Positions 49,001-61,000 of a stretch of DNA of 64,000 bases are shown here, one piece after another. The translations under genes were made by a program, and so were the position numbers. Origin of the DNA: Apostichopus japonicus. Taxonomy: Eukaryota > Echinodermata > Holothuroidea > Aspidochirotida > Stichopodidae. Where the stretch lies: assembly GCF_037975245.1 (NCBI RefSeq), contig NC_092580.1, positions 19,642,501 through 19,706,500 of the forward strand, given 5' to 3'. Position 1 is the first letter of the stretch. Each line of letters opens with the position of its first letter. The notes below the pieces were generated by a model that ran no database searches, was not told the origin of the DNA, and worked only from the letters and a program-made list of their open reading frames with translations.

Positions 49001-52000
49001 TCCTTTGGTTGTCACCTCTGATTTTTGCTCCATATAATAGTATTTACTATTCAGACTTTAAGGGGATGAGGGGGAGGGGGGGGGTAAGAAGGAGATGAAG
49101 GAAAGAATGGGGGCATGGGATAGCATGAGTTTGCTAGATTGTGCCAAGTGCTTGTGTACTGAAAGTATCTACAGTTGCCAACTTGTATCTATTGTAATTA
49201 TTCATAAATATTCAACTTTATTTCAACCAACAATATTCAAAGAATTGACAGTAATGTGTTCATACAATAGACTTAAAACTTGATAAATAGTTTAGGGGAT
49301 TACACAAGGAAGCTACTAAGAGCTTGTGGAATATATTAATATTACCCATTTTGGCCATTAAAATAATACTTTTCAGTTTTCACCATTGTTTTCCTTTGTT
49401 GAAGATATTGCAAGCTGTTGCTTTGCAACTATCTACTTTGTTCTAGTGATTTTAAACAAATTATAGTCATTAAAAACTAACCAGCATAGGCCATATCCTA
49501 TGTATCCATGGCATTGTACCAATTGTTATTTATAAGTTGCACTTTAGGATCATGTTGGCAATCGTCCAAGAAGAAAGAATTACTTCCTTGCCAATTAAGA
49601 GTTGATTAGTTTTGAAAAAACAAGTTGATTCATTAATTTCAAAGGTTTGAAATCAATCATAGTTCAAAGACCTTTTATATTTCCTCATTCGCAACATCTA
49701 GCAAGATGGTAATCATGAATCCGTGTTTGAGCCTGGTTTTAAAAATCAAGCTAAAGATGCATTTATTCAATGATGGAAGACGTTATCAAATGACAGTATC
49801 CCAAGAAATGACAGAAATGCAATATAGGTGCAATACTGAGCATAACACCACATACAATACTATAAATTATTACCTGAAGTTTTCTCACAAAATGGACCAG
49901 TGAATGTAAAGTGAAAGATACCAACGTATTTTGCTTACATTAGATCTTCTGATTAGTACTAATCGAAAATGTCACGTCATGGAAAATCAGATTGTCCAAG
50001 TTTGCAATGGATGACCTCATCTCTCCTTGCTATACCCTTTTCCTTATCATTTCTACTTGAAATAGCATTGGCATTGACAAGTATTTTGTTAACTCTTTAC
50101 TACATAGTATGTACAGCAAGGGGCATCTCAGTTTCCAGTCGTACAGAATGTCAGCATTATTCCAAGCCAGCCTCAACAACCACCGCCCCAAGTTAGCAGT
50201 AGCAGCATCATGGCACCTCCCCCAGCTACAGTCTCCATGCCACCACCATCCTCCTCTGTCCTGGATACCATTTCCACCATAGCCGTAACGACTATTGCGG
50301 GCGTCCCAGCTCAACAGCCTCCTGGACAACAACAACCTGCTGATGTTGTACCTGCCACTGAGGGTGGTATGAAGGTAAACACAAAAGTCAAATGATGCTT
50401 AAACTTTACAGAGCAGGGCAAATTATGAAATGGTTGATCACTTATATATATTATATATATAATATATATATAAATAATATATATATAATATATATATATA
50501 ATATATATAAATATTATAAGCATTTGTCTTCATACTTCGGTTTGTAATTCACCTCAGATCTGTTTCAAAATTGCTGTATTTCTTATTTATTGTGACTGAT
50601 ATTGAAAGGAATTCTCTTGCTTAAAATTCCTCACTACACACCACTCCATTTGCAATACTGTTGTGTGTTTTCATAATGAAGTCTACATCTACAAGGCTTC
50701 AGTACCACTAGTTTCATCTCATAGCACCTATTTATGGTATTAGACTGTTAAAGGTTGACCTCCATATGTGATAATTCCACATGCACTTTAATTTATATTT
50801 CTTCTGTAATAAAGTGAGACTGGTAGGCCTTGTAAAAATTGATAGTCGTCATCGTCGTTGGCTCCGCTCATCTGCTCTGACAGGATGATTCAGATGGTTC
50901 AAAAGACTGCTTCATTGTGTCTGTCCAGATAAGTCGTCCTTCCTTCCTGCCCATCACTGCTGATAATAAGCATAGGACTTAATATGTATGGAAATTTCTG
51001 TGACACAGAGATGAAGCCTGCCGGGGTGATTCACCGGGAACCATACATAAATTTCAGATGTGTTAGAAGATCAGATTCGGTGGGATTTAGTGATGCCTTC
51101 GTTTCAGGAGTACGAGGGCTGCTCTCCGATTTGTCTTCTCACGCGGTGATGCATCGATGTTCCCTCAGCAATTTGTCATCTTTTTTTGGTTTTCCTTCCC
51201 AGTCGTATTGAACATATACTTTGATGAGCAAATTCTCAAAAATGTCGCACTATATCGTGATTATTGTGTGTAGAAAACCTAGAAATATACCTACAACTTC
51301 TATTAATGTGTACAGCGAGTCACAAGGAAGTTCTTTGATGTTTTTTCAAAAGTATTTGCAACGTGTATCATTGTTGAGATATGGCTATGAAAACAAAATG
51401 CCAACAAAATTATGGTTATAACAACACAGCACAAAGGTTGATACAGCAGAAAGAAATAATGAGACAGCCCTTATTGGAGATGTTTGTTAGGATTTGTGGA
51501 ATTTCACAACAGGTATATGTTGTAAGGCTCATAGTTATATCGTCAAAGAAAAACATTACCCATAAATCTTCAAAAATAATTGTTCTTTAGAAACAAGGCA
51601 CCATGCAGGTAATAATTATAGTAATAGAACTTTCTGAAGGCTCTGAGTTTGAGCTCTTACAAAGTACTATAGTTCCTGTGTACAAAAACACTGTAATACA
51701 TCTTTGCACCTGTCTAGCACTTTGACCATATGGCATAGCATTTTGTGATGTATGTTACTGAATAAATTATTCACTGCTATGACTTGTGGATTTTATGTAT
51801 CTTTGGGGGGAGGGGGGGGGAGTGTTGCTGTTAGGAGCAATTATCTTAAACTATGGGACATTCTAAAATAGCATATTAAACAATTATTATGGAAACAAAA
51901 TGGACATTTATCAGAAGGGAAATGACTGTTGTTCATAGAGCAACGAGCAGGGTTCATATAGTACTATATTATATGTTAATACAACGAACACCTTCACATA

Positions 52001-55000
52001 GTACTACAGAAGATACTCACAAACCTCTATGGGGTTTGCAGTGGAACATAAACCTTTCAGGCAAATGTTTGAGCACTGCCAAATGTAGCGATGTTACAAC
52101 AGATGTACCATACCTAACGAGTGTCAGCTCACTGTGTCTGAAAGATTCATCATAATAGAAACAGTTATTAACACTTTAATGAAGCCATTCTATACTTTTG
52201 CACAGTACTGTATGTGTAGCAATGGCAAGGCTGATTCAACATGAAGGATAATGTGCAGTCTCTGTTAATGGAGATTACATGATAATTACCAGCAGCTGGG
52301 CTTTATGCATAACAGACACTCGGGTGATGATAAAGTAAAGTAGGTAAGAAGACTAGTGTAAAGTAGACTGGACCGGGGAAAAGTAGACTGGACCGGGGGA
52401 AAGTAGACTGAACCGGGGAATAGTAGACTAATGTGTGTTTTATCTGAATCAACTGTGTTCACAATCGATTTTCTCTGTTGCTTTTAGTTAATATTAGTTT
52501 CAACACAAGATTGAATTCTGTAACAATGCAGTTCATTAGTTTGAGAAGTCGAGTTTTGATTTCAATTAATAAGGAAGAAGTTGACCATTTATGGAAATTT
52601 CTTGGATAGTTGCATTTTACTTGTTATTGATAATAGTTTTAAGAAATTGTCTGAGTGACATGGAATGAAACTAGTTGTAAAAGTAGACAGAAAACAAAAG
52701 TATGAAAGAATTAGGGAATGCATTTCCTTGTATTCCCAAGCTCTTAATATAATATGTATGTTTGAAGTTGTGACAATATCTCCCACTGAGCACATAAACA
52801 TTTGAAGTCTGGCTAGTTAACCTTAAGTGGCGGTACCTTTCCAATTATTTAACCATTACTTGAAAACAAATCCCAACAATCCAAACATAGTAGTAATCTG
52901 GAATACTTCACTTCCATCTGTGTGTATTACAACCTAAATGCCTCAATGTGTCCCATTTGTAGAAATGATGACAACTCTTAAAAATCAATTGAAACTGTAC
53001 ATAGTTTCTTTTTATGTATTGGAAAGTTTATCTAAAGTATACAGTTGGCATGTATAGTATGACATATTTCCTCCCCCAGAAGATAGATGAGTTTGGTTCT
53101 TGTCTAGATCTGTGAAAGCTGACACTTTTGTTTTGGTGACATATTCTTCCTTCAAAGATACAGTCCCTAGCAGTTGCCAGAAGCAAAATCAATAAAACTT
53201 TGCCAAATTTGTCGGTGCCATGTATATAACCTATTGTACCATTCAGTTTGTGGCTGCTGAATCAGCAATCAGATTTAAAGTATTCATGCTTTTTGATTTA
53301 CTGGATGAAATATGATGACTGAACTATTCAGAGATATTGCTCTTTGCCTCATCCCTTGTTGTTGTTTCTCTTTGGGTGTGTGTGTCCCCCCCCCCGCCTT
53401 TCAACTTGTTCTGTGCTGTCCATCAGTAATGATATTATTACTGATGTCTTGACAGTGGCATGCACCCTCAAGGCAGATAAAACAAAGAAGGTTGGGTTAA
53501 AGATGAAATGACAAGTAGTTAAATTTATAGCAGAATTTTGCCTCGATTATTATTTTTTTTTTTTCAATTTCTTTTTACAAAATGGGATACTAAAAGTGAA
53601 TGTGCCATGCAGTCCATTGTCTCTATAAATAAATTTTATCAAAATCAAATAGAAGAACAAGTTGGAAAATGTGATTAGTATGAATATGTAAAGATGTGTG
53701 AATGCTTGCAAGCATTTGACAAGTGTTGTGTTGATATTGAAAATATTTCTCCTCTATCAAAGTATCCATTTTTGTCCAACTGTAAGATGTCAACTTTTTA
53801 CCGTTTACTGCTATTTACTCGAGAGAACAGTGTTTTTAATGTCTATAATCGTTCTATCCTCCGTTTATTCATACAGGACAACCAGCAAGCGGCAAAAGCT
53901 TCCCCAGGCCTTGAGAGGAAGGAAACCATGACAGACACATCTCTTGTTGGATATGATAGGTAAGGGATTTAAGGCTATGACATTGGTGTTGAATGTCTTG
54001 TTAGGACTGTTCTCATGAATTCAAGTCAAGCAGCACGTCATGGTGTAAGGCTAATGAGGTGCTTTTGTTGGTGAATTACATTTAATGTTATACATCCTTT
54101 ACATCTTCCTCTGAATCACATAATCTCAGCGGTTATTGAAGCAAAGGAGCCATTTTCTTGTATTGAGAGTAAACCAAGTTATATCTTGGTTTATAGCCCA
54201 CTTGTTTATGTTAATGATGTCTTTAGGCAGAAGTTTATTCTTGATATGTTGTTATTTTCCAAGAGTGAAAAAAAAATTTTTTTTTTTTGAGTTCGAGTAA
54301 TGCTGCTATAACTATTTCTATTCTCAAGATAATCACATTTAGAATATGTTCCTTTGAATGCTCCTTTAAGGCCAAAGCGATGATGATATTAACTGGTCAG
54401 TGCAGGTTTTAATGTTAATCCATTGTGTTATAAATTCTAATAACTCAAACCAAAACAATTTATTTTGTAACTTCATGTTAACAACAGAACACCTGTCAAA
54501 GACATTCAACACCACATGTGTTACACATCGTTTTGCAACTTCAGTTGATCAACCTCAGTTGTTTCAACAGTCATTTGTGTTATAGAAACACAATCTGGAC
54601 CAACAGCAGTGGTCTGCAGTGTATCAATATTTAACTTTGTCCTTAAATGTCATCCCTTAAATTAGCCGTATTATATTCAATATTATATTCAATACATTCA
54701 ATTATAGGAACTCAAATTATATTGTTTCTCATATTCGAGGACTGAAGTGTTACTGTGATGATGTCATGTATTTAAATCATCTCACCACTATGTGCATTAT
54801 CACTTCATTGTATTAAAATACAATAAAGTGAGTGGCGAGATACCGGTAAGCGAGAGTTTTAACCTGTTAACACCAAGGCCATTTATCTACAGTTTTTTCA
54901 GTGGACTACTCGGTAAACGTCAATGCCCCTTATGTACTCGAAGCTTTGATCAATAAGTGTTTTGCATGGTATGCCCCCATGGTGACCATTCTGCAAACAC

Positions 55001-58000
55001 TGCACCCATTTCCTCTCTGTCCCACGGGAGTCTTCTCGATGCGGTAGTCAGGATTTCAAACCTGTCTTTCGTTAGCAAAACTGCATCTGTCTATCTGTAA
55101 ACAGCTCTACAGACAGCACACTCCCAGGTGACAAGAGCAGCGACAAGGAGAAGAAAAGGAAAAGAACGGCAAAGAAGAAGTCTGAACGTCCGCCCAAGCT
55201 ATCCATAATATCCGTCGACGAACAGGACATCGTCGAGTGCTCTTTTGAGACAGTCAAGGGAGACAGAGTGACTTTCAAATTCAGTTATGAAGATGATCTG
55301 CCGCATGATATCTTGGAAAAATTTGTAAGCTCCTTGACTTAGTTTTAATGCCTCCTGCGTATGTAGCCCTCAGCTTGAATAATGCAGTAGGTTTGACATA
55401 AAGTTGTGTAGTATAAAATAACATATTTTAATGTTATTTATGTTTAACAAGGTCAAATCCTCAAGGGTTTCAGTTTTCCAAGCATTCCCCCCTCCTCTGC
55501 TCCTCAACACTTTTGGACAAGTTATCTTGCAGAAGTTTCCATGAGTGTTTGCTGTACACTTGTGAAAATGTCAGTTTCATGTGGTGCAGTGCAAATAGGG
55601 ACTGTGTAGTTTGTAGTATTTTTATATAAATATACTGTGTATATGTTTTATGCAATTGGAGTTGTACAGTGTGTCACTAGTTAGTATTGTTAGTATATTT
55701 CTGTTGCTTGTGAACTTTTGTATCTGTTTTGTGCTGAAGTTGGGAGGGATTAAATAGAACTCTCCTCTCTTGGAGCCCATTTGTAATCAAAAAGAGGAGA
55801 TTTTACCAAGTATATAATAGACTCTGAAGTGTGCACACTTGTGTTTCAGTCTGTCTGATATTAAAGTTGTATGAAAATAATGGGTAGATTAAAAAAGACA
55901 AATGGAAAAAAAAAATATATATATATATATATATGACTAATAAATTAACACTGGTTTTGAATAATTTAATGTTCCATGCACACTTTGATATATTTTGGAT
56001 TCCAGTAGAAATTCAGTTTGATAAATGTGGTCGAGAGTGGTATCGACAAAGAGTGATCAGACTGCAGTGGAATTAACTTATAAAAGATTGAAATATACAT
56101 ACATGATAGTTATTATGATGAAAAATGTTTTGTATCTGGCCAAAGTTAATTTTATGAGTGAAAGGTTTAGAGGTTCATTTAATAGTTAAAAATAAAGTGT
56201 GGCAAGTAATAACTGTATATTTTTCTTTCTTCTTCAATTGTTAAACGCATATAGATGGAGAGTGGTCATATCCCACCACAGTTCCGCGAACACTTTTTAG
56301 ATCAACTCGTTAAAACCTTTGAGAGTGCTAAGCATTGGCAGCCACCTGTCAAATCACTGAAGGGGAACCAAGATGGCACTTCTAACACCGCAGAGGTGAC
56401 CAGTAGTGATGCCAAGTCCGTCTCTTCACCCGAGCAAGAGAAAGAAGAAAAGGTCAGTTTTTGTTTCTTGAGAAGTATTTTACTGATATGGGGAAGGGTA
56501 AAGGTAACTTTGTGATTTGTTCTACTGCAAAGTTAGAGTCGCACACATAATTGTATGATACCCCAAAGAGAGTTCTGTCAGTGTTCAACATTGCCCTTTT
56601 ACTGATTGCAATCCAAAAACGTTTTACCCCGAAAAATTTTCAAAAACTTTTGATTTGTTTGCAACTGTTAGGATGTTGTAAATCTCTGCTACCTTACTGT
56701 GATGGGGGGGGGGGTGTACAGGGATGAGTGAGGATGTTGTATGATCTTCATTAATCATCTTTGAAGATAAGTTGCCCAATGTGTGTAACCCATTGTTTGC
56801 GCATTGTAACTTTGATGGTGATAGTTATCTTTGAACTCCATAAAGTATGTTTTTCTCCTATTACAGGATCAAAATGCTGTGAAGGAGACAAATACACCTA
56901 CAGCTGGACTGGAGTCCCCTCCAGAGGCACCAATCTCACCTAGAGAGGATAATGCTCAACCAATAGAAAGGCTTGAGAAGGTAGTGAGCCCCCAGAATGT
57001 GACTCCGACTACAACTGCAGCAGTGACTGGTAGCCACACTGCGGGGCCGATACTTACACAGACGTCTGCGGCAGCTCCTGTAACATCAGTGGAGTTAACG
57101 AGAGCTATGCAATCACCTGTAAATCTGGAAGAACAACCCAAGATACCTGTAGTTGCTGCTGCCTCTGATCCAGCTAGTGGTGTGGTAGCTCCCCAACCAG
57201 TCTACCCTACAACTAATATACAAGCTGCCACAACTAAAACTGCTCAACCTACTGTAGCCAGGCAATTGTCTGGTGGACAAGCTACAGATGTACCTGTCCA
57301 GACAGATAATGCACCTGTTTCAAATACCACAGATGTGCCAGACACTCAGCCCAGTCTAGAAGGTAACACACAACCTGTAGTCGTCACGTCTGCCACAGGT
57401 CAACCAACCACATATGTGAAGCACGCTACTCAACAGAATGTCGTGCTGCCTACACAGGACCCCTCGCACCCTTCGTCCGTACCCATTTCTCAGCCTATCA
57501 CAGCTAAGCAGCAGCTCTTAGCTGGTCAGCAAGCAGCTGCTAATCAGCAGCAGGGATTACAGTCCCAGCAAGGTGTGGCCCAGCAAAACAAAGTGAAGCA
57601 TGTCCATTCTCGTCAAGCTTTAGCCGATCTCGATCAGAAGCTGTCTAAACTCCACAATAAGAAGCAGCCACAGCAGCAAAAGTCAGCATTCAGTCAGCCT
57701 CCTGTACAGAATCCCGCTGCTCCTGTGCAACAGTTTCTGCAGCAAACGCAGCCACCTCTTCCCGGTGGAATGATGGGTGCCAATGTTCAACAACCCATGG
57801 CTGGCCAAGCAGGCCAGCCTGTCTATGGCCTTCCTGTGGCCAAGCAGCAGATGCAGCTGTATTATCTTCAACAGCAGACAGGTATACCTATGGGAGCATT
57901 TTTTCAGCTTCCCCCAGGTGTGGATCCCATGGCATTTTATGGCCAACAACAGATGTATCCACAGCATCATCAACAACAACAGCAAGTGAAAGCTTTCAAC

Positions 58001-61000
58001 CAAGGGTACATGCTGCCTCAACAGCAACAAGGTATGCAACAGGCTGCTGGTATGATGCCACAATCAGGTATGCAGCAACAACAACAACAACAAGGTGTGC
58101 CTCAACAGGCATCTGGTATGCCACAACAGGCTTCTGGTATGCCACAACAAATGGGCATGCATCAACAGCAGAATCAACCCCAACCAGTGGGATTGCACCA
58201 ACCAGCTGCCGTCCCTTTGCAGCAAAATGCTGCTCCCCAAGTAAAGCAGAGCGACCCGCAGATACCAAATCAAGGTGTTGAAATAGCAGAAACAAATACT
58301 GGAGAGACAGAAGTGATAGAAGTGAAAGACTCTCCCAGCCATCAAGCGTCAAAACCTTCAGCGGGAGGACAAAAGGAGGACACACCACCACTGAAGCTGT
58401 ACATCCCTCCTGCTGAGGGCAAACAAGAGAGTCAGGATTCCACCGGCCCATCAAGATTTACCGTCCAGAAGGTCCAAGAAGATCAATCACCAAAGGACCT
58501 AGAAACAGCAGCAGCAGTAGTAGGCTCTGAAGTAGCAGATAAAATGTCTTCCAGTAGTTTAAATGTAAAAACACCCGAGAAGGAGCAAAAGATTGGACGT
58601 TTCCAGGTGAGCAAACAGGTGGAACCGGTAAGAAAAATGTCAGACGGTGAAGCAGGGAAACCCAAACATGAGGCTGAAGTGGTTAAGATGGAGCCGGGTG
58701 AGGTAGAAGAAGAGACTGCAAAAGTTGCCAAAGGTCGGTTTCAGGTGTCCAAAGTAGAAGAAAAGCCAGAGGAAGTCAAGAGGAAGGACAGCTTACCAGA
58801 AAGGCCTCAGCCATCGGCATATGCCGATCCAGAGTTACCAAGAGAAGAGATAGTGGACATTGGTGCTTCTTCCCAGCAACAACAACAAAGCCAAGGTTTA
58901 TTCACTGATGGTAAATTTAGTGTTCAAGGGAGTGATAGAGGAACTCCAGATAGTTTGACATCAGAGGGTAGCTCGATACCTGCACCTGTAGGAGAAGGAA
59001 ACGAAAACGTCTATATGGTTCCTCGACCAGACAGTGCCCAGAGTGTCAAAAGTACCACATCGCAGGCATCTCTACCAGGAGGTGGTATGCACAACCCGCC
59101 CGTCTTAGAGCGCACCAACTCCTCGCCCAATTCTAATGTGAGTTCAAAGCCTCTCTAGTACCTACAGTTGTTTCACATGTAAGGTTCAGTTTATCTATTG
59201 ACACATTATAGTAAGGAACGTAAATGGTAAGAAATGTTTTGTGTGTTAATAATATCGTTGAATCAAAGTTTGCCCTCAGTGGTGAGTGCTCATATTTCAA
59301 GTAGTTTTATTGAGCCATTCTGTCAATTACTGACAATTGATCAAACTACGACATCCTAGATTTGTCACCAAATGAGAATAAAGTGAGTATAGATTGCATT
59401 GGTTCTGACAATTTGTAGCACAGACACATTTTTATATTAATGTTAATCACATTATATTCAGAGCATGTAGGATTTTTTGGTTTTGAGGGGAGGGAGGTGG
59501 GGGAGGGAAGGATCATTATTCCAAAGAACTTATTTTTTAACAAATTGGCGATGTTAATGGAATGTAGTATCTGATTTAAGTTCAAGATTTATCAAATTCA
59601 TTGCCAAAAATAAAATTGCTTCACAAGTCATGCCACGGTTGAATAGGATCCCCCCCCCCCCCCATTATAACTAACATTCTTCAGAATGTCAAAGGGACAA
59701 ACAGTAATTTAAGGTACAACCTTGCAGTTGAACATACATCTGAAGTGAAAATTGGCTTGTATACTAACGGCCTGCATTATTATCGGAATTTAGTTTCAAA
59801 AATGGATTTTGTTTCTTAAATATCAACACAAAAAGCTGCTTGAAAGTAGAAAGCCATTTCTGCATGCTCTGCTAGTTGACTAAAGATACCTTCTGAAATT
59901 AAGATAATTGCTACCTAAAATTTAAAATAGGTAAGAACAGGAACTAACCACTATTTTTTGTATGATTATTTTCAGTCAAACCATGTTTGCTTGTCAGGTT
60001 TTAAATAAAGTTATTAGTTCCTTACAAGTTGATGTCCCAAGCTCTTCAAATGTTACAGTTGATTTTGGTTTGATTGGCATATATATGTTGTTTCTCTTGA
60101 AAATTTTAGTTGGCTGCAACTTTGATGCCAACCCAGGACAAGGTGAAAGAACTTGAAGAACTTCGTCAAAGGTTTGTAACGGAATTGCTGTTTTAACCTT
60201 AAGTGTTCCTCGTCGGGAATTTCTTTTAAAGATTTTACAAACTGAAAGACGAATCACTCATTATGTGGCACATAAAACAACCATTTCATTTATATGCATT
60301 GTATTTAGTGAACAATGCATAAAATAATAATTTATAAGAAAATTTTAAGGAACAAAGTTCCCCTTTCAGTCCATTAGTCTAAACCCTTCTAACAATGGAT
60401 TTAAGCAATGGCTTAAAAATTAATATCGCCCATCAAGAGAAGAAAAAAAAAAAAAAAGAGAGGAAAATCTGCAGGTCTGTCTACATCTTTGTAGTTCTGA
60501 ATCTCTCCAAGTTTAGAAATGAGATGAAGGTTTACTGGTCTCTTGTTTAAAATAGTTTTAAAAATCTAAAATATCTGTTCTAACTGTGTCAGAGGTGATT
60601 GTGGCTCTTGGCACGGAATTGTTGTTGAAACCTACTTATGTTAGAATGGGTTGTGTGTATATTTTTTAACTCTTCCACAATAAATTGAATGTTGAATAAA
60701 AACAAACAAATTAAGGTCTGTTAATATAGCAGAGTTTTGAATGTATGTGTGTGTGGGATGTGGTTGTAAGCTTGTCAAAGAATAGACTGGGTTACCAGCC
60801 AGTTGGGACAATTTCCTAATGCTAACACCTCTCTTAAACTCTCCTCCCATATCATGCTTCAAAGCACTCTTATTGACAGTACGAACAGTTTCTAACCTTA
60901 ATCTGATAGAAACATGATATTCATACTGCTCGTACAGACAATACAAGTGCTTTGGAACTTGTGGGACATGAAAGTACACTATAGAAAAAATTGTCCCAAC

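Larger units (their letters stand above)
41549..50116 (+). other. WNK intron, 8.6 kb, GC-AG, with inserted element
   Basis: It starts with GC rather than GT. It contains the 2.47-kb terminal-inverted-repeat element at 41838-44303, which begins only 289 bp after the donor, then the dispersed repeat at 44438-44960, a copy of the ACCTGTCTCC motif at 45316-45340, C12 at 45405-45416, GT repeats near 46050 and 46722, and G12 at 47027-47038. No coding exon recognised in the rest. Confidence 0.75.
50375..53876 (+). other. WNK intron, 3.5 kb
   Basis: GT-AG, phase 0. It begins with a long TA-rich patch (50443-50518). A complex, less AT-rich stretch at about 50840-51200 may be regulatory. Further on are a G-rich patch near 51805-51820, a 22-bp tandem repeat at 52360-52430 and a C10 tract at 53386-53395. 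No exon recognised. Confidence 0.7.

Noticed and set aside
56255-56257. ATG at the start of exon 10 as a translation start
   Set aside because: It directly follows an acceptor and continues the CCT-like domain begun in exon 9.
57683-58063. Minus-strand open frame of 126 codons (also 57996-58454 minus)
   Set aside because: It is the antisense of the CAA/CAG-rich exon 11; the Leu-rich translation reflects Gln codons read backwards.
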